From positions 1 to 31,477 of the forward strand of contig CAZQEZ010000044.1 in the NCBI GenBank assembly GCA_964592475.1: a stretch of DNA of 31,477 nucleotides, given 5' to 3'. How positions within the stretch are numbered: the stretch's first letter is position 1; each line of letters starts with the position of its first letter. Position numbers and translations under genes: made by a program. This DNA is from CAZQEZ01 sp964592475 (lineage in GTDB: Bacteria; Bacteroidota; Bacteroidia; Cytophagales; Cyclobacteriaceae). Under the pieces are notes generated by a model. It did no database searches, was not told the origin of the DNA, and saw nothing but the letters and a program-made list of their open reading frames with translations. Shown here one piece after another: positions 16,493-24,954 of this stretch.

Positions 16493-17253
16493 TGACAAAA
16501 TATTTATACAAACCTTTTTTTATTTTGCTTATATTTTTTACGCTGACCAATTGCAGCAGCGATTCAGAAATGGCAAGTATTGGCCCTACTACCGGACAAG
16601 GTGGATCAATGGCCAGGTTTACAATAGTTGATAATTATCTTTACATAGTAGACGACAGGAGCCTCAAGCCCTTTAGCATAGCTGACAAAAATGATATAAT
16701 TGCTAAACCAGTAGTTAATATTGAACGCGGAATTGAAACCATTTTCCCTTATCAAGACAAGTTGTTTGTTGGAGCCCGCGATGGCATGCATATTTTTGAT
16801 ATAAGCCAACCTGGTAATCCAATCAAGATGTCTACTTATCGACATGTAACTTCGTGCGACCCCGTGGTAGTTAATGGCAATACTGCTTATGTTACTCTTA
16901 GATCGGGCAACACTTGCGGTGGAGGAACAGATGTTTTGGACATTATCGATATTTCTGATCCCTATTCTCCTAAGCTGTTAGCGTCATACAATATGGCGGG
17001 GCCTTACGGTTTAGGCATTGTCGATACACTTCTATTTGTAACCGAAGGTGAACTAGGCATGAAAGTCTACAACGCGCGCGATCCTCACCAATTAGTGACA
17101 TTAGATACCGCCCTGGATGTACAAGGTTTCGATGTGATTCCCGTGCGAGAGCAAAACCTGCTAATGGTAATAGGTAAAGATGGTTTTGCACAATACGATT
17201 ATTCCGATCCATTTAATTTAAAGTTATTATCTACGATCAATGTACAGAATTAG
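16489..17253 (+). CDS. LVIVD-repeat lipoprotein, C-terminal half with its own lipobox
   Basis: From the ATG at 16489 the product is 254 residues. It has its own signal peptide (KPFFILLIFFTLTNC, with Cys followed by SS), a low-complexity SSDSEMASIGPTTGQGG linker, then the SMARFTIVDNYLYIVDD block. Several LVIVD blades follow (IETIFPYQDKLFVGARDGMH, CDPVVVNGNTAYVTLR, LDIIDISDPYSPKLL). Two Cys (SCDPVV and NTCGGG) are conserved in the single-chain version. ATGs at 16480, 16489 and 16492 are in frame; the last two overlap the preceding stop and suit coupled translation. The 3' end overlaps the next gene by 14 nt. The two lipoproteins probably assemble into one propeller. Confidence 0.8.
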   Translation: MMTKYLYKPFFILLIFFTLTNCSSDSEMASIGPTTGQGGSMARFTIVDNYLYIVDDRSLKPFSIADKNDIIAKPVVNIERGIETIFPYQDKLFVGARDGMHIFDISQPGNPIKMSTYRHVTSCDPVVVNGNTAYVTLRSGNTCGGGTDVLDIIDISDPYSPKLLASYNMAGPYGLGIVDTLLFVTEGELGMKVYNARDPHQLVTLDTALDVQGFDVIPVREQNLLMVIGKDGFAQYDYSDPFNLKLLSTINVQN

Positions 17254-17995
17254 CTTTCTTTTTTTCTGCCTTATATTTTCTATATCATTGATTGCCCAAA
17301 ACAGAAATGAAAATAAAGAAGAAAATACTGAGCCTTACAAAATCAAGTCACTTGTAACCACTTATGGTTCGGGCATCCGCTTTGCTCCAATGAATTTAGC
17401 AAGCACTGTTCCAGCGTTACAATTGGGCATTCAATACCCGGTATCTCCGTCAATACATTTTCAACATGAATTTGGATTGGTATTTCCTGGCTCTTTAAAC
17501 ATGTCCAGTTATAATCAGGACAATCCTAACTTTATGAATATCAGAGGTTTTAAATTCAGGCAAGAAATTAAGAAGTACTTGCAAACCGGAGGAAATACTG
17601 CCTTTTATCTTTCCTTGGAATACCTGCAAAACTATATCAAGTATGAACGTGAACGAATATTTGCAATAAACGTATCCAACCTACCCGGCACCGATTTTTA
17701 TCAGTCAAAAGAATTTGGTCTTACTAAAGAAGTTTATGGTGGTCATGTAAAAATTGGCTGGGAAATACCTCTTAGTAATAGGTTTCACTTAGATGGCTTT
17801 TTAGGTTTGGGCGTCCGTTACGTTAAAGTTAGCAATAATTTACCAGATTTATTACGCGGTGCTGAAATAATTGACAATTTTAGCTTTTTTAATGCTTTTA
17901 TTATAAATGATGGTAACGAATGGCGCCCTAGCGCCGCAGCAGGCTTCACAATAATCTATCGAATTAATGAGCAAAACAATCAAGATAATCAATAA
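17240..17995 (+). CDS. Secreted outer-membrane beta-barrel protein
   Basis: The 251-residue product has a signal peptide (MYRISFLFFCLIFSISLIAQ) and then beta-strand repeats with Gly and aromatic residues (FQHEFGLVFPGSLNM, TAFYLSLEYLQNYIKY, VYGGHVKIGWEIPL, LDGFLGLGVRYVKV, SAAAGFTIIYRI). This resembles DUF3575-like outer-membrane barrels. The last strand ends in IIYRINEQNN with a polar tail instead of a terminal aromatic. It overlaps the second LVIVD lipoprotein by 14 nt, so the three genes form one operon, and the barrel may be the membrane partner of the lipoproteins. Function unknown. Confidence 0.75.
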   Translation: MYRISFLFFCLIFSISLIAQNRNENKEENTEPYKIKSLVTTYGSGIRFAPMNLASTVPALQLGIQYPVSPSIHFQHEFGLVFPGSLNMSSYNQDNPNFMNIRGFKFRQEIKKYLQTGGNTAFYLSLEYLQNYIKYERERIFAINVSNLPGTDFYQSKEFGLTKEVYGGHVKIGWEIPLSNRFHLDGFLGLGVRYVKVSNNLPDLLRGAEIIDNFSFFNAFIINDGNEWRPSAAAGFTIIYRINEQNNQDNQ

Positions 17996-18013
17996 CTTTA
18001 TTTAAAAGTTATT
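17991..18013. terminator. AT-rich inverted repeat at the end of the LVIVD operon
   Basis: A perfect 9-bp inverted repeat (AATAACTTT / AAAGTTATT) with a 5-nt loop overlaps the stop codon of the beta-barrel gene. There is no U tract on the plus strand, so termination is uncertain. A -7-like TTACTTTG at 18052-18059 follows and may serve metH, but its nearest TTG is too close (13 bp). Confidence 0.35.
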
Positions 18014-18092
18014 AAAGCGCTCCAAAACTTCCATTTTGCTTAATTATTAGCTTACTTTGCAGTGTTTTTACTAATTAAAAGCTAAAATTTTT

Positions 18093-21000
18093 ATGGAATT
18101 AAGAAATATCAGGGAAACACTTAAAGAAAAGATTTTAATACTTGATGGTGCCATGGGTACCATGATTCAAGAGTATAAACTGGAGGAGGAAGATTTCCGT
18201 GGCGATATTTTAAAAGATCATGATTCTGACCTGAAAGGCAATAACGACCTTTTGTCACTTACCAGACCAGATATAATAAAAACAATACACAAGTCTTATC
18301 TGGAAGCAGGGTCTGATATATTAGAAACTAACACATTTAGCGGCACTCGCATTGCTCAAGCAGATTATGGCTTAGAAGAATTTACCTACGAGCTTAATTA
18401 TCATTCTGCAAGGATAGCAAAAGAAGTTACCACCGAATTTAATCAACAAAATCCGGATCAGCCAAAATATGTTGCTGGTTCTTTGGGTCCCACTAACAAA
18501 ACCGCCTCCCTTTCACCCGATGTAAACAAGCCCGGATACAGGGCTATAAGTTTCGATGAATTGGTAGATGCCTATTACGAGCAAACCAGAGGCCTGGTAG
18601 AAGGTGGAGCGGATATATTATTGGTTGAAACAGTTTTTGACACGCTTAATTGTAAAGCTGCTTTATTTGCTATAGACAAGTATTTTGAAGACACGAAACT
18701 TAATCAAGAACCTTTACCCGCTGTTAAGAATTTACCTTTTTTAGGTACCACAGGCGCTAAAATTCCGGTAATGGTGTCAGGTACTATTACTGATGCCAGT
18801 GGTCGAACTTTGAGTGGACAAACTGCGGAAGCATTCTGGCACTCCATCATGCATGCCGATTTGCTAAGTGTAGGCCTTAATTGTGCTCTTGGTGCAGATC
18901 TGTTGAGGCCATATGTACAAGAGCTGGGACGTATTGCTGATATACCGGTAAGTGCTCACCCAAATGCTGGATTACCAAACGAATTTGGCGAATACGACCA
19001 ATCAGCAAAAGAAATGGCTGATATTTTAGAAGGATTTGCCAAAGACGGGCTGGTAAATATTGTAGGAGGATGTTGTGGTACTACACCACAACACATCTCG
19101 GCCATTGCCGAAAGAGTGAGACAATATGGTCCTCGACCAATTCCAGAAGGTGAAATGCTAATGAAATTGAGTGGTTTAGAGCCCTTGACAATAAAGCCTG
19201 AAACCAATTTTGTAAATATTGGAGAGCGAACCAATGTTACGGGATCAAAGAAATTTGCCAGGCTAATTAAAGAAGAGCTGTATGATGAAGCACTTGAAGT
19301 AGCAAAAGATCAAGTAGAAGGAGGCGCCCAGGTTATTGACGTAAATATGGATGAAGGTATGCTTGAGTCTGAAGAAGTAATGGTTAAATTTTTAAACCTA
19401 ATTGCTTCAGAACCTGATATTTCCAAGCTTCCAATCGTGGTAGACTCCTCAAAATGGACGGTAATAGAAGCAGGCTTGAAATGCATCCAGGGCAAAGGTA
19501 TTGTCAATTCAATTTCATTGAAAGAAGGTGAGGAAGCATTTAAAGCAAATGCCAGGCTGGTAAGACGATATGGCGCTGCCGTAATCGTAATGGCTTTTGA
19601 TGAAAATGGACAAGCCGATTCTTATGAACGGCGCATTGAGATATGTAAGCGTACTTATGACATTTTGGTAAATGAAGTGGGCTTTCCAGCACAGGATATC
19701 ATATTCGACCCCAATATTTTAACAGTAGCTACCGGAATAGATGAACACAACAACTACGCGGTTGACTTTATAAACGCTACCCGATGGATAAAAGAAAACC
19801 TGCCTTATGCCAAGGTAAGCGGTGGTGTTAGCAATATTTCTTTTTCCTTCCGAGGCAACAATATAGTACGGGAAGCGATGCACTCAGCATTTTTGTACCA
19901 TGCCATTAAAGCGGGTCTCGACATGGGTATTGTAAATGCCGGTATGATTGAGGTTTATGAAGAAATCCCCAAAGTACTTTTAGAAAAAGTAGAAGATGTA
20001 TTACTAAATCGTAGAGATGATGCTACTGAAAAATTACTCGAGTATGCTGAGCAAGTAAAGGGAGATGGCAAACAAAAAGTAAAAGATATGAGCTGGCGAG
20101 AAGAGCCAGTAGAAAAGCGATTATCACATGCACTGGTAAAAGGTATTGTCGATTTTATTATTGAAGATACCGAAGAAATCAGACTACAAAAGGAAAGCCC
20201 TCTTGAAGTAATTGAGGGGCCATTAATGGATGGAATGAATATAGTTGGTGATTTGTTTGGTGCTGGTAAAATGTTTTTGCCTCAGGTGGTAAAAAGTGCC
20301 AGGGTAATGAAAAAAGCGGTTGCTCATCTTATTCCTTATATTGAAGAAGAAAAAAAGAGAAATAATAATAAATCTTCCAATGCTGGTAAAATATTGCTAG
20401 CTACAGTGAAAGGTGACGTACATGATATTGGAAAAAATATAGTAGGAGTAGTTTTAGCCTGTAATAATTATGAAATTATTGATTTGGGCGTAATGCAACC
20501 TATGGAAAAAATATTAAGTACTGCAGAAAAAGAAGAAGTTGACATCATAGGGTTAAGTGGTTTGATCACTCCTTCTTTGGATGAAATGGTATTTATTGCC
20601 AAAGAAATGGAAAGAAGAGGCATGAAAACTCCCCTGTTGATCGGTGGTGCAACTACCAGTCGTATTCATACAGCAGTAAAAATTGACCCCAATTATAGTA
20701 ATGCGGTGGTTCATGTACTCGATGCTTCTAAAAGTGTACCTGTGGCTAGCCAGTTAATTCAAGAAGGAAGCACCTACAAAGAAAAGGTGAAAGAAGAATA
20801 TGTAGGTCTTCGAGAAGGCCATGCAAAACGACAAACTACTAAAAACTATGTTAGTTTGTCAGAAGCAAGGAAAAATAAATTTAGCACTGATTGGGAAAAA
20901 ACAGTAGTGGCCAAACCTAACTTTTTAGGCACAAAAACATTTGAAAACTATCCGCTAGAGGAAATCAGAGAATATATAGACTGGACACCGTTTTTCCAGA

Positions 21001-21851
21001 CTTGGCAGTTAAAAGGTAAATATCCGAAAATCTTCGAAGATCCTCAAAAAGGAGAAGAAGCAAAAAAATTATTTGCTGATGCCCAGGTAATGTTGGACAA
21101 GATAGTGACTGAAAAACTATTACAAGCCAACGCAGTAATGGGAATTTTCCCGGCCAATGCAGTTGGGGAAGACGATGTGGATTTATACAGTTTTTCTAAC
21201 AATGGCAAATTAGAAATTGACAAATCGAAGAATTTAGCCAAGTTACATTTCCTTCGCCAGCAAAGTAAACGATCCGCTTCAGTACCCAATCTAGCACTTT
21301 CGGATTTTATAGCCCCTGAAAGCACTGGCAAACAAGATTATATTGGAGGCTTCGCGGTAACTACCGGTATAGGCATTGAAAAAATCACTGAAGCTTACGA
21401 AAAAGACCTGGATGACTACAATAGCATATTGGTGAAAGCACTTGCTGACAGGCTGGCCGAAGCTTTTGCAGAGCTTATGCATGCCAAAGTGCGCAAGGAA
21501 TATTGGGGTTATGTATCTGATGAGAAATTTCAAAATGATGATCTGATCAGAGAGCGATATCAAGGAATTCGCCCGGCGCCGGGATACCCGGCTTGTCCTG
21601 ATCACCTGGAAAAGAAAACCTTATGGGAGGTACTGGATGTGGAAAAAAACACCGGCATAAAGCTAACGGAAAGTTTTGCCATGTATCCCGCATCTTCAGT
21701 AAGCGGTTGGTATTTTGCTCATCCTGATTCTAAGTATTTTGGTTTGGGGAAAATTGAAAAAGACCAAGTGGAAGACTATGCAAAACGGAAGGGAATGACC
21801 ATAGAAGAAATAGAAAGATGGCTAGCTCCGGTATTGGCATATGATGTCTGA
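18093..21851 (+). CDS. metH: Cobalamin-dependent methionine synthase, full length
   Basis: MetH transfers a methyl group from methyl-tetrahydrofolate to homocysteine through methylcobalamin. The 1252-residue protein has all modules: homocysteine domain (about 1-335; DGAMGTMIQ and zinc ligands Cys264, Cys327, Cys328 in GLNCALG and GGCCGTT), folate domain (about 360-630; NIGERTNVTGSKKF), cap domain (about 650-740), B12 domain (about 750-890; DVHDIGKN with the cobalt-ligating His777), and the SAM/activation domain (about 920-1250; RPAPGYPACPDH). Unlike two-gene versions seen in some bacteria, this is one chain. Only 97 bp separate it from the upstream gene, and no cobalamin or SAM riboswitch is seen. 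No metF is adjacent. Confidence 0.98.
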   Translation: MELRNIRETLKEKILILDGAMGTMIQEYKLEEEDFRGDILKDHDSDLKGNNDLLSLTRPDIIKTIHKSYLEAGSDILETNTFSGTRIAQADYGLEEFTYELNYHSARIAKEVTTEFNQQNPDQPKYVAGSLGPTNKTASLSPDVNKPGYRAISFDELVDAYYEQTRGLVEGGADILLVETVFDTLNCKAALFAIDKYFEDTKLNQEPLPAVKNLPFLGTTGAKIPVMVSGTITDASGRTLSGQTAEAFWHSIMHADLLSVGLNCALGADLLRPYVQELGRIADIPVSAHPNAGLPNEFGEYDQSAKEMADILEGFAKDGLVNIVGGCCGTTPQHISAIAERVRQYGPRPIPEGEMLMKLSGLEPLTIKPETNFVNIGERTNVTGSKKFARLIKEELYDEALEVAKDQVEGGAQVIDVNMDEGMLESEEVMVKFLNLIASEPDISKLPIVVDSSKWTVIEAGLKCIQGKGIVNSISLKEGEEAFKANARLVRRYGAAVIVMAFDENGQADSYERRIEICKRTYDILVNEVGFPAQDIIFDPNILTVATGIDEHNNYAVDFINATRWIKENLPYAKVSGGVSNISFSFRGNNIVREAMHSAFLYHAIKAGLDMGIVNAGMIEVYEEIPKVLLEKVEDVLLNRRDDATEKLLEYAEQVKGDGKQKVKDMSWREEPVEKRLSHALVKGIVDFIIEDTEEIRLQKESPLEVIEGPLMDGMNIVGDLFGAGKMFLPQVVKSARVMKKAVAHLIPYIEEEKKRNNNKSSNAGKILLATVKGDVHDIGKNIVGVVLACNNYEIIDLGVMQPMEKILSTAEKEEVDIIGLSGLITPSLDEMVFIAKEMERRGMKTPLLIGGATTSRIHTAVKIDPNYSNAVVHVLDASKSVPVASQLIQEGSTYKEKVKEEYVGLREGHAKRQTTKNYVSLSEARKNKFSTDWEKTVVAKPNFLGTKTFENYPLEEIREYIDWTPFFQTWQLKGKYPKIFEDPQKGEEAKKLFADAQVMLDKIVTEKLLQANAVMGIFPANAVGEDDVDLYSFSNNGKLEIDKSKNLAKLHFLRQQSKRSASVPNLALSDFIAPESTGKQDYIGGFAVTTGIGIEKITEAYEKDLDDYNSILVKALADRLAEAFAELMHAKVRKEYWGYVSDEKFQNDDLIRERYQGIRPAPGYPACPDHLEKKTLWEVLDVEKNTGIKLTESFAMYPASSVSGWYFAHPDSKYFGLGKIEKDQVEDYAKRKGMTIEEIERWLAPVLAYDV

Positions 21852-21913
21852 TCTTTTTAATTTTTCAATAAACATTACATCATTTTTTCAACTAAAAAAC
21901 AAATAAAATTAGC

Positions 21914-21960
21914 GCTGGCAACTGTAATTTTGTTAAAATCAATTAATTACAATTGCCAGC
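21914..21960. repeat. Long imperfect inverted repeat downstream of metH
   Basis: Two 16-nt arms (GCTGGCAACTGTAATT and AATTACAATTGCCAGC) pair with one mismatch around a 15-nt loop, 62 bp after the metH stop. On the plus strand no U tract follows; on the minus strand the flank is T-rich (TTTTATTTGTTTTTT). It could be a terminator, an RNA-stabilising hairpin or a protein-binding site. The rest of the 266-bp gap to the TPR gene shows nothing coding. Confidence 0.6.
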
Positions 21961-22117
21961 ATAATTTATTTCAGCACTCACACGCTTTTTGTCTACTCAT
22001 TTATTACACAAGTGTCTTATTTGCTTTTATTCTTATAGAATTGACCTATCATTTTTTTAATATTGAAGTTAAATTTCTAATCCAGTAAATGGATAGAATT
22101 GAAATGCAAATAACGCT

Positions 22118-22729
22118 ATGAAAATATTGATAATTATACTAATGGCTTTCTTGCCCTACTGGAATAATTCTAATTCTCAAGCTTATACCGAAGAAGGAAT
22201 TAATTTATTCGAGAAGCAAAATTATATTGATGCATTAATAAACTTCAATAAAGCCATCGAGCTAGACTCTTCTAATTATAAGGCTTTTTACATGAGAGGT
22301 TCTATAAAAAAGATCTATGAAGATCAACATGGAGCCATGCAAGATTTTAATCGGGCCATTGATTTGAAACCTGATTTATTTGAGGCTTATTTTGAAAGAG
22401 GCAATATCAAATTTGTATTGCAAGATTATTATGGAGCTATTTCGGATTATTCCCAAACCATTAATTTAAATGAATATCATGTTGAAGCTTATTTTAAAAG
22501 AGGACAAGCCAAACAGCAATTAGAAGCATACTCAGATGCTATTAACGATTGTACAAAAATATTAGAAATCAACCCCAAAAATGTGGATGCCTATTTTTTG
22601 CGAGGAATACTAAGAATAGAGCATGGACAATTAGAGAACGGTTGCCTAGATTTGAGCAAGGCTGGTGAATTAGGTGACGTGAAAGCTTATCAAGAAATAA
22701 AAGACAAGTGCAATGTCCGTTTTAACTAG
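22118..22729 (+). CDS. Secreted TPR-repeat protein
   Basis: The 203-residue protein starts with a signal peptide (MKILIIILMAFLPYWNNSNSQA) and then has about five tetratricopeptide repeats of 34 residues from residue 23 on. Each shows the pattern A-x-RG-x-K at the helix-A end and DA-I-x-D at helix B (for example YFERGNIKF...GAISDYSQ). Such periplasmic TPR proteins act as protein-protein adaptors; no specific partner can be named. It stands alone between metH and a convergent gene, closed by a bidirectional terminator. The fifth repeat is degenerate (LENGCLDLSKAGELGD), as is usual for a capping repeat. Confidence 0.88.
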   Translation: MKILIIILMAFLPYWNNSNSQAYTEEGINLFEKQNYIDALINFNKAIELDSSNYKAFYMRGSIKKIYEDQHGAMQDFNRAIDLKPDLFEAYFERGNIKFVLQDYYGAISDYSQTINLNEYHVEAYFKRGQAKQQLEAYSDAINDCTKILEINPKNVDAYFLRGILRIEHGQLENGCLDLSKAGELGDVKAYQEIKDKCNVRFN

Positions 22730-22762
22730 GACTAAAAATATGAAGGTGTGTGGATAAAAAAT

Positions 22763-22797
22763 AAAAGGTTGGGATAGTATTCCAGCCTTTTTTATTT
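22763..22797. terminator. Bidirectional terminator between convergent genes
   Basis: A 10-bp stem AAAAGGTTGG / CCAGCCTTTT (one G-U pair) with a 9-nt loop is followed by TTATTTT on the plus strand. A-rich sequence on the left gives a U tract on the minus strand. It serves the TPR gene and the convergent phosphatase-like gene, whose stop is at 22792. Confidence 0.75.
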
Positions 22798-23616
22798 TAT
22801 CAATTGTAAAATATGATCATGTAACTTCTGATCACTGGCAGCTATAAAATTAATTATTTGACTTGGATTTAGCTCCAGCTCACCTATATCATGACCTTTC
22901 AAATTGGTAATTTTACCTCCACAATGCTTGATCATTGGATAAGCCAATAGATTGTAACCATCGGATAAGTCACGGGCATCTACGATAAAATTTGTAGCTC
23001 CACGACTCAATTCGGCCAGCTCCATGGCGCTATTGTCAATGGCCCGTATATCTTTACATTTATAAAAAAGTGGCAAAGTTTTATCCAACTGTTTACGTGC
23101 TCCTCCATATCCGGTTTTGAGATAACCCATAGCATCGCTCAATGCAATAGATTGGTTGGATTTCATTGGCCAAATTTTTCCTGTCAACCTATTCTGGTAC
23201 CATGCTTGTCCATTAGCATAAAAATAAATGTCGCCGCTGCGTAATCCTTGCACATAAACAAACTCAATATCTTTATATTTTACTTCCGCTAGCTGCTTGG
23301 TTATTGCAATACAAACTGCCGGGTCTCCAATTCCTCTATCCCAGTTTATAGAACCATCCACAGGATCTATAAACACGGAAAACTTGGGGTTGTAGCTATT
23401 TTTGTGTTCAAAAGATTCCATAAAAAGGCGACATGGAATATTTTGCAATATTTCTAAAATAGCTTTTGATGCTATTTTGTCAGCATGGTGTGTTGCTTTG
23501 CTATTCTGATTATCGTCGCTCACAATACCTTTGTAGCCGCTTTTTGCCAAATGAGCTACTAAAGCTTCTGAAATTCTAGTGCCAATTTTTTTGGCCATTT
23601 GTAAATAATCCTGCAT
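22792..23616 (-). CDS. Inositol-monophosphatase-family protein (divergent)
   Basis: The 274-residue protein has the core motif of Mg-dependent IMPase/CysQ/FBPase phosphatases: FIDPVDGSINWDRGI (DPxDGSxN, about 102-117). An upstream Glu in LFMESFE may be a metal ligand. The third motif, usually WD-x-AAG...EAGG, is replaced by DLSDGYNLLAYPMIKHCGG, two residues longer, so the active site is unusual. Substrates in this family include inositol phosphates, PAP and sugar bisphosphates; this one cannot be assigned. ATG at 23616 or the in-frame ATG at residue 7 could start it. A -7-like TAAATTTG at 23653-23660 (minus strand) lies 37 bp upstream, without a clear TTG. Confidence 0.8.
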   Translation of the reverse strand: MQDYLQMAKKIGTRISEALVAHLAKSGYKGIVSDDNQNSKATHHADKIASKAILEILQNIPCRLFMESFEHKNSYNPKFSVFIDPVDGSINWDRGIGDPAVCIAITKQLAEVKYKDIEFVYVQGLRSGDIYFYANGQAWYQNRLTGKIWPMKSNQSIALSDAMGYLKTGYGGARKQLDKTLPLFYKCKDIRAIDNSAMELAELSRGATNFIVDARDLSDGYNLLAYPMIKHCGGKITNLKGHDIGELELNPSQIINFIAASDQKLHDHILQLIK

Positions 23617-23707
23617 TTTTATTTATTTCCTCAAGTTAGGTAATCTTATGCCCAAATTTAATTGGAATTGTTCAGTAACTTGTAAATTAGCATAAAATCA
23701 TAAAGAG

Positions 23708-24370
23708 ATGAATAGAAAGCATTTAATACTTAGTATGCTATTAATTTCCTTTTCAGCTTGTAACCAAAAGGGGAAAGAGAGCACTTTAAAAAATCTGCCG
23801 ACACAGCGGACTGAAATAACGGAAAATGAAAATTTTGAAAAATGGCAAAATTTTTATCAACAATTTGACCCCAATTTTAAATGGAGCCACTTTGAAACTT
23901 CAACAATTGATTCTTTGTCATTTATGCCCGGCAGCGTTTACCCTTATTGGCATCCTGAATTTAAAGATTACTATCAACCACTTTTAATTTTCTCTCCGGA
24001 TAGTAGCCGCTATCTTGATATTGACAGTTATTTATGGTTTGTTATTGATTTAAATGTATCTGAGCCGGAAATCGGCTATTCACCTGATCAAGAAATTAAT
24101 TTAGTAAATATCGGCGATAGCACCGTAACTCGTATTGCATTCAGAGGTCCCAGTAGCAGAGTAGAAGATGCATTTTGGCTCGACCATGAAGAAGTGGTGC
24201 TTTTGGAAAATAATGATTTAGGAAAACCAATGGTCACTATTGTTGCACTTGATAATAAAGTTATCGAATACTTTCAATACCCTGATTCAGTAACAATTAC
24301 CAACAGATATTTTCAGGAAAGAATTGAAAAAGCGATAGAGACATTGCCCCCTAAATATTCTATGCTATAA
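23708..24370 (+). CDS. Putative lipoprotein of unknown function
   Basis: The 220-residue protein starts with a lipoprotein signal (MNRKHLILSMLLISFSACNQ, lipobox FSAC with Cys18). The mature part is acidic, contains PYWHPEFKDYYQPLLIFSPD and SRYLDIDSYLW, and has strand-rich sequence to the C-terminus, with no catalytic motif I know. It resembles unnamed Bacteroidota lipoproteins that report on a cell-state value, but I cannot assign a family. Its TAA abuts the hisH stop with no base between, so the two genes are exactly tail to tail. No terminator hairpin fits between them, so the transcripts probably overlap. Confidence 0.75.
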   Translation: MNRKHLILSMLLISFSACNQKGKESTLKNLPTQRTEITENENFEKWQNFYQQFDPNFKWSHFETSTIDSLSFMPGSVYPYWHPEFKDYYQPLLIFSPDSSRYLDIDSYLWFVIDLNVSEPEIGYSPDQEINLVNIGDSTVTRIAFRGPSSRVEDAFWLDHEEVVLLENNDLGKPMVTIVALDNKVIEYFQYPDSVTITNRYFQERIEKAIETLPPKYSML

Positions 24371-24952
24371 TTATAGTGCTATGAAATTTTTTAAAATTTG
24401 TGCGCCTATTGCCCCGCTTTTCTCCGGGTGAGCCTGGATAGCATAAAAATTATCTTTTTGAAGCGCTGCACTAAAATTATTGATATAATTGGCCATGGCG
24501 ATCGTACCCTCTCCCAATTCGGCATAATAGCTATGTACAAAATACACGAAGGCATCACCGTTGAGATTATTAAATAGTGGCGTTTTCATTTGCTCTAGTT
24601 TGTTCCAACCCATGTGAGGCACCTTCATTGTAGGTTCAAATTTTTTCACTTGTAAGTCAAAAAGACCAAGGCACTTGGTATCTCGCTCTTCAGAATGCTT
24701 ACACATCAATTGTAAACCTAGGCAAATGCCCAGAAAAGGCTGCTTAAGAGTAGGTATGATGGCATCCAAATTGTTTTCTTTCAAACTTTTCATGGCAGAG
24801 GCTGCCTCTCCTACTCCAGGAAATATAATCTTATCGGCCGACTGAAGCTCTTCTGCCTTGTTGGTTACCATTGGCTCAATGCCCATTCGTTGCAACGCAT
24901 AGAGCACAGATTGCAAGTTTCCGGCATTATATTTCACGATGGCTACTTTCAT
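24371..24952 (-). CDS. hisH: Imidazole glycerol phosphate synthase, glutaminase subunit
   Basis: HisH hydrolyses glutamine and channels ammonia to HisF in histidine synthesis. The 193-residue class I amidotransferase has its full triad: Cys77 in LGICLGLQLM, His175 and Glu177 in AIQAHPEKSG. VPHMGWN (111-117) and FVHSYYAE are the HisH-specific blocks, so it is not TrpG or PabA. HisF and the other his genes are not in the window; instead hisH is the last gene of trpA-aroF-hisH, 2 bp after aroF. It may be a relocated sole copy or a second copy serving another HisF-like partner. Confidence 0.95.
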   Translation of the reverse strand: MKVAIVKYNAGNLQSVLYALQRMGIEPMVTNKAEELQSADKIIFPGVGEAASAMKSLKENNLDAIIPTLKQPFLGICLGLQLMCKHSEERDTKCLGLFDLQVKKFEPTMKVPHMGWNKLEQMKTPLFNNLNGDAFVYFVHSYYAELGEGTIAMANYINNFSAALQKDNFYAIQAHPEKSGAIGAQILKNFIAL

Positions 24953-24954
24953 AA

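Noticed and set aside
16480..16500. Sequencing frameshift as cause of the split LVIVD gene
   Set aside because: The second frame begins with a well-formed lipoprotein signal peptide and a stop-start overlap, which a random frameshift would not create.
17996..18092. Cobalamin or SAM riboswitch before metH
   Set aside because: The 97-bp gap is too short and has no conserved B12-box or SAM-box sequence that I can see.
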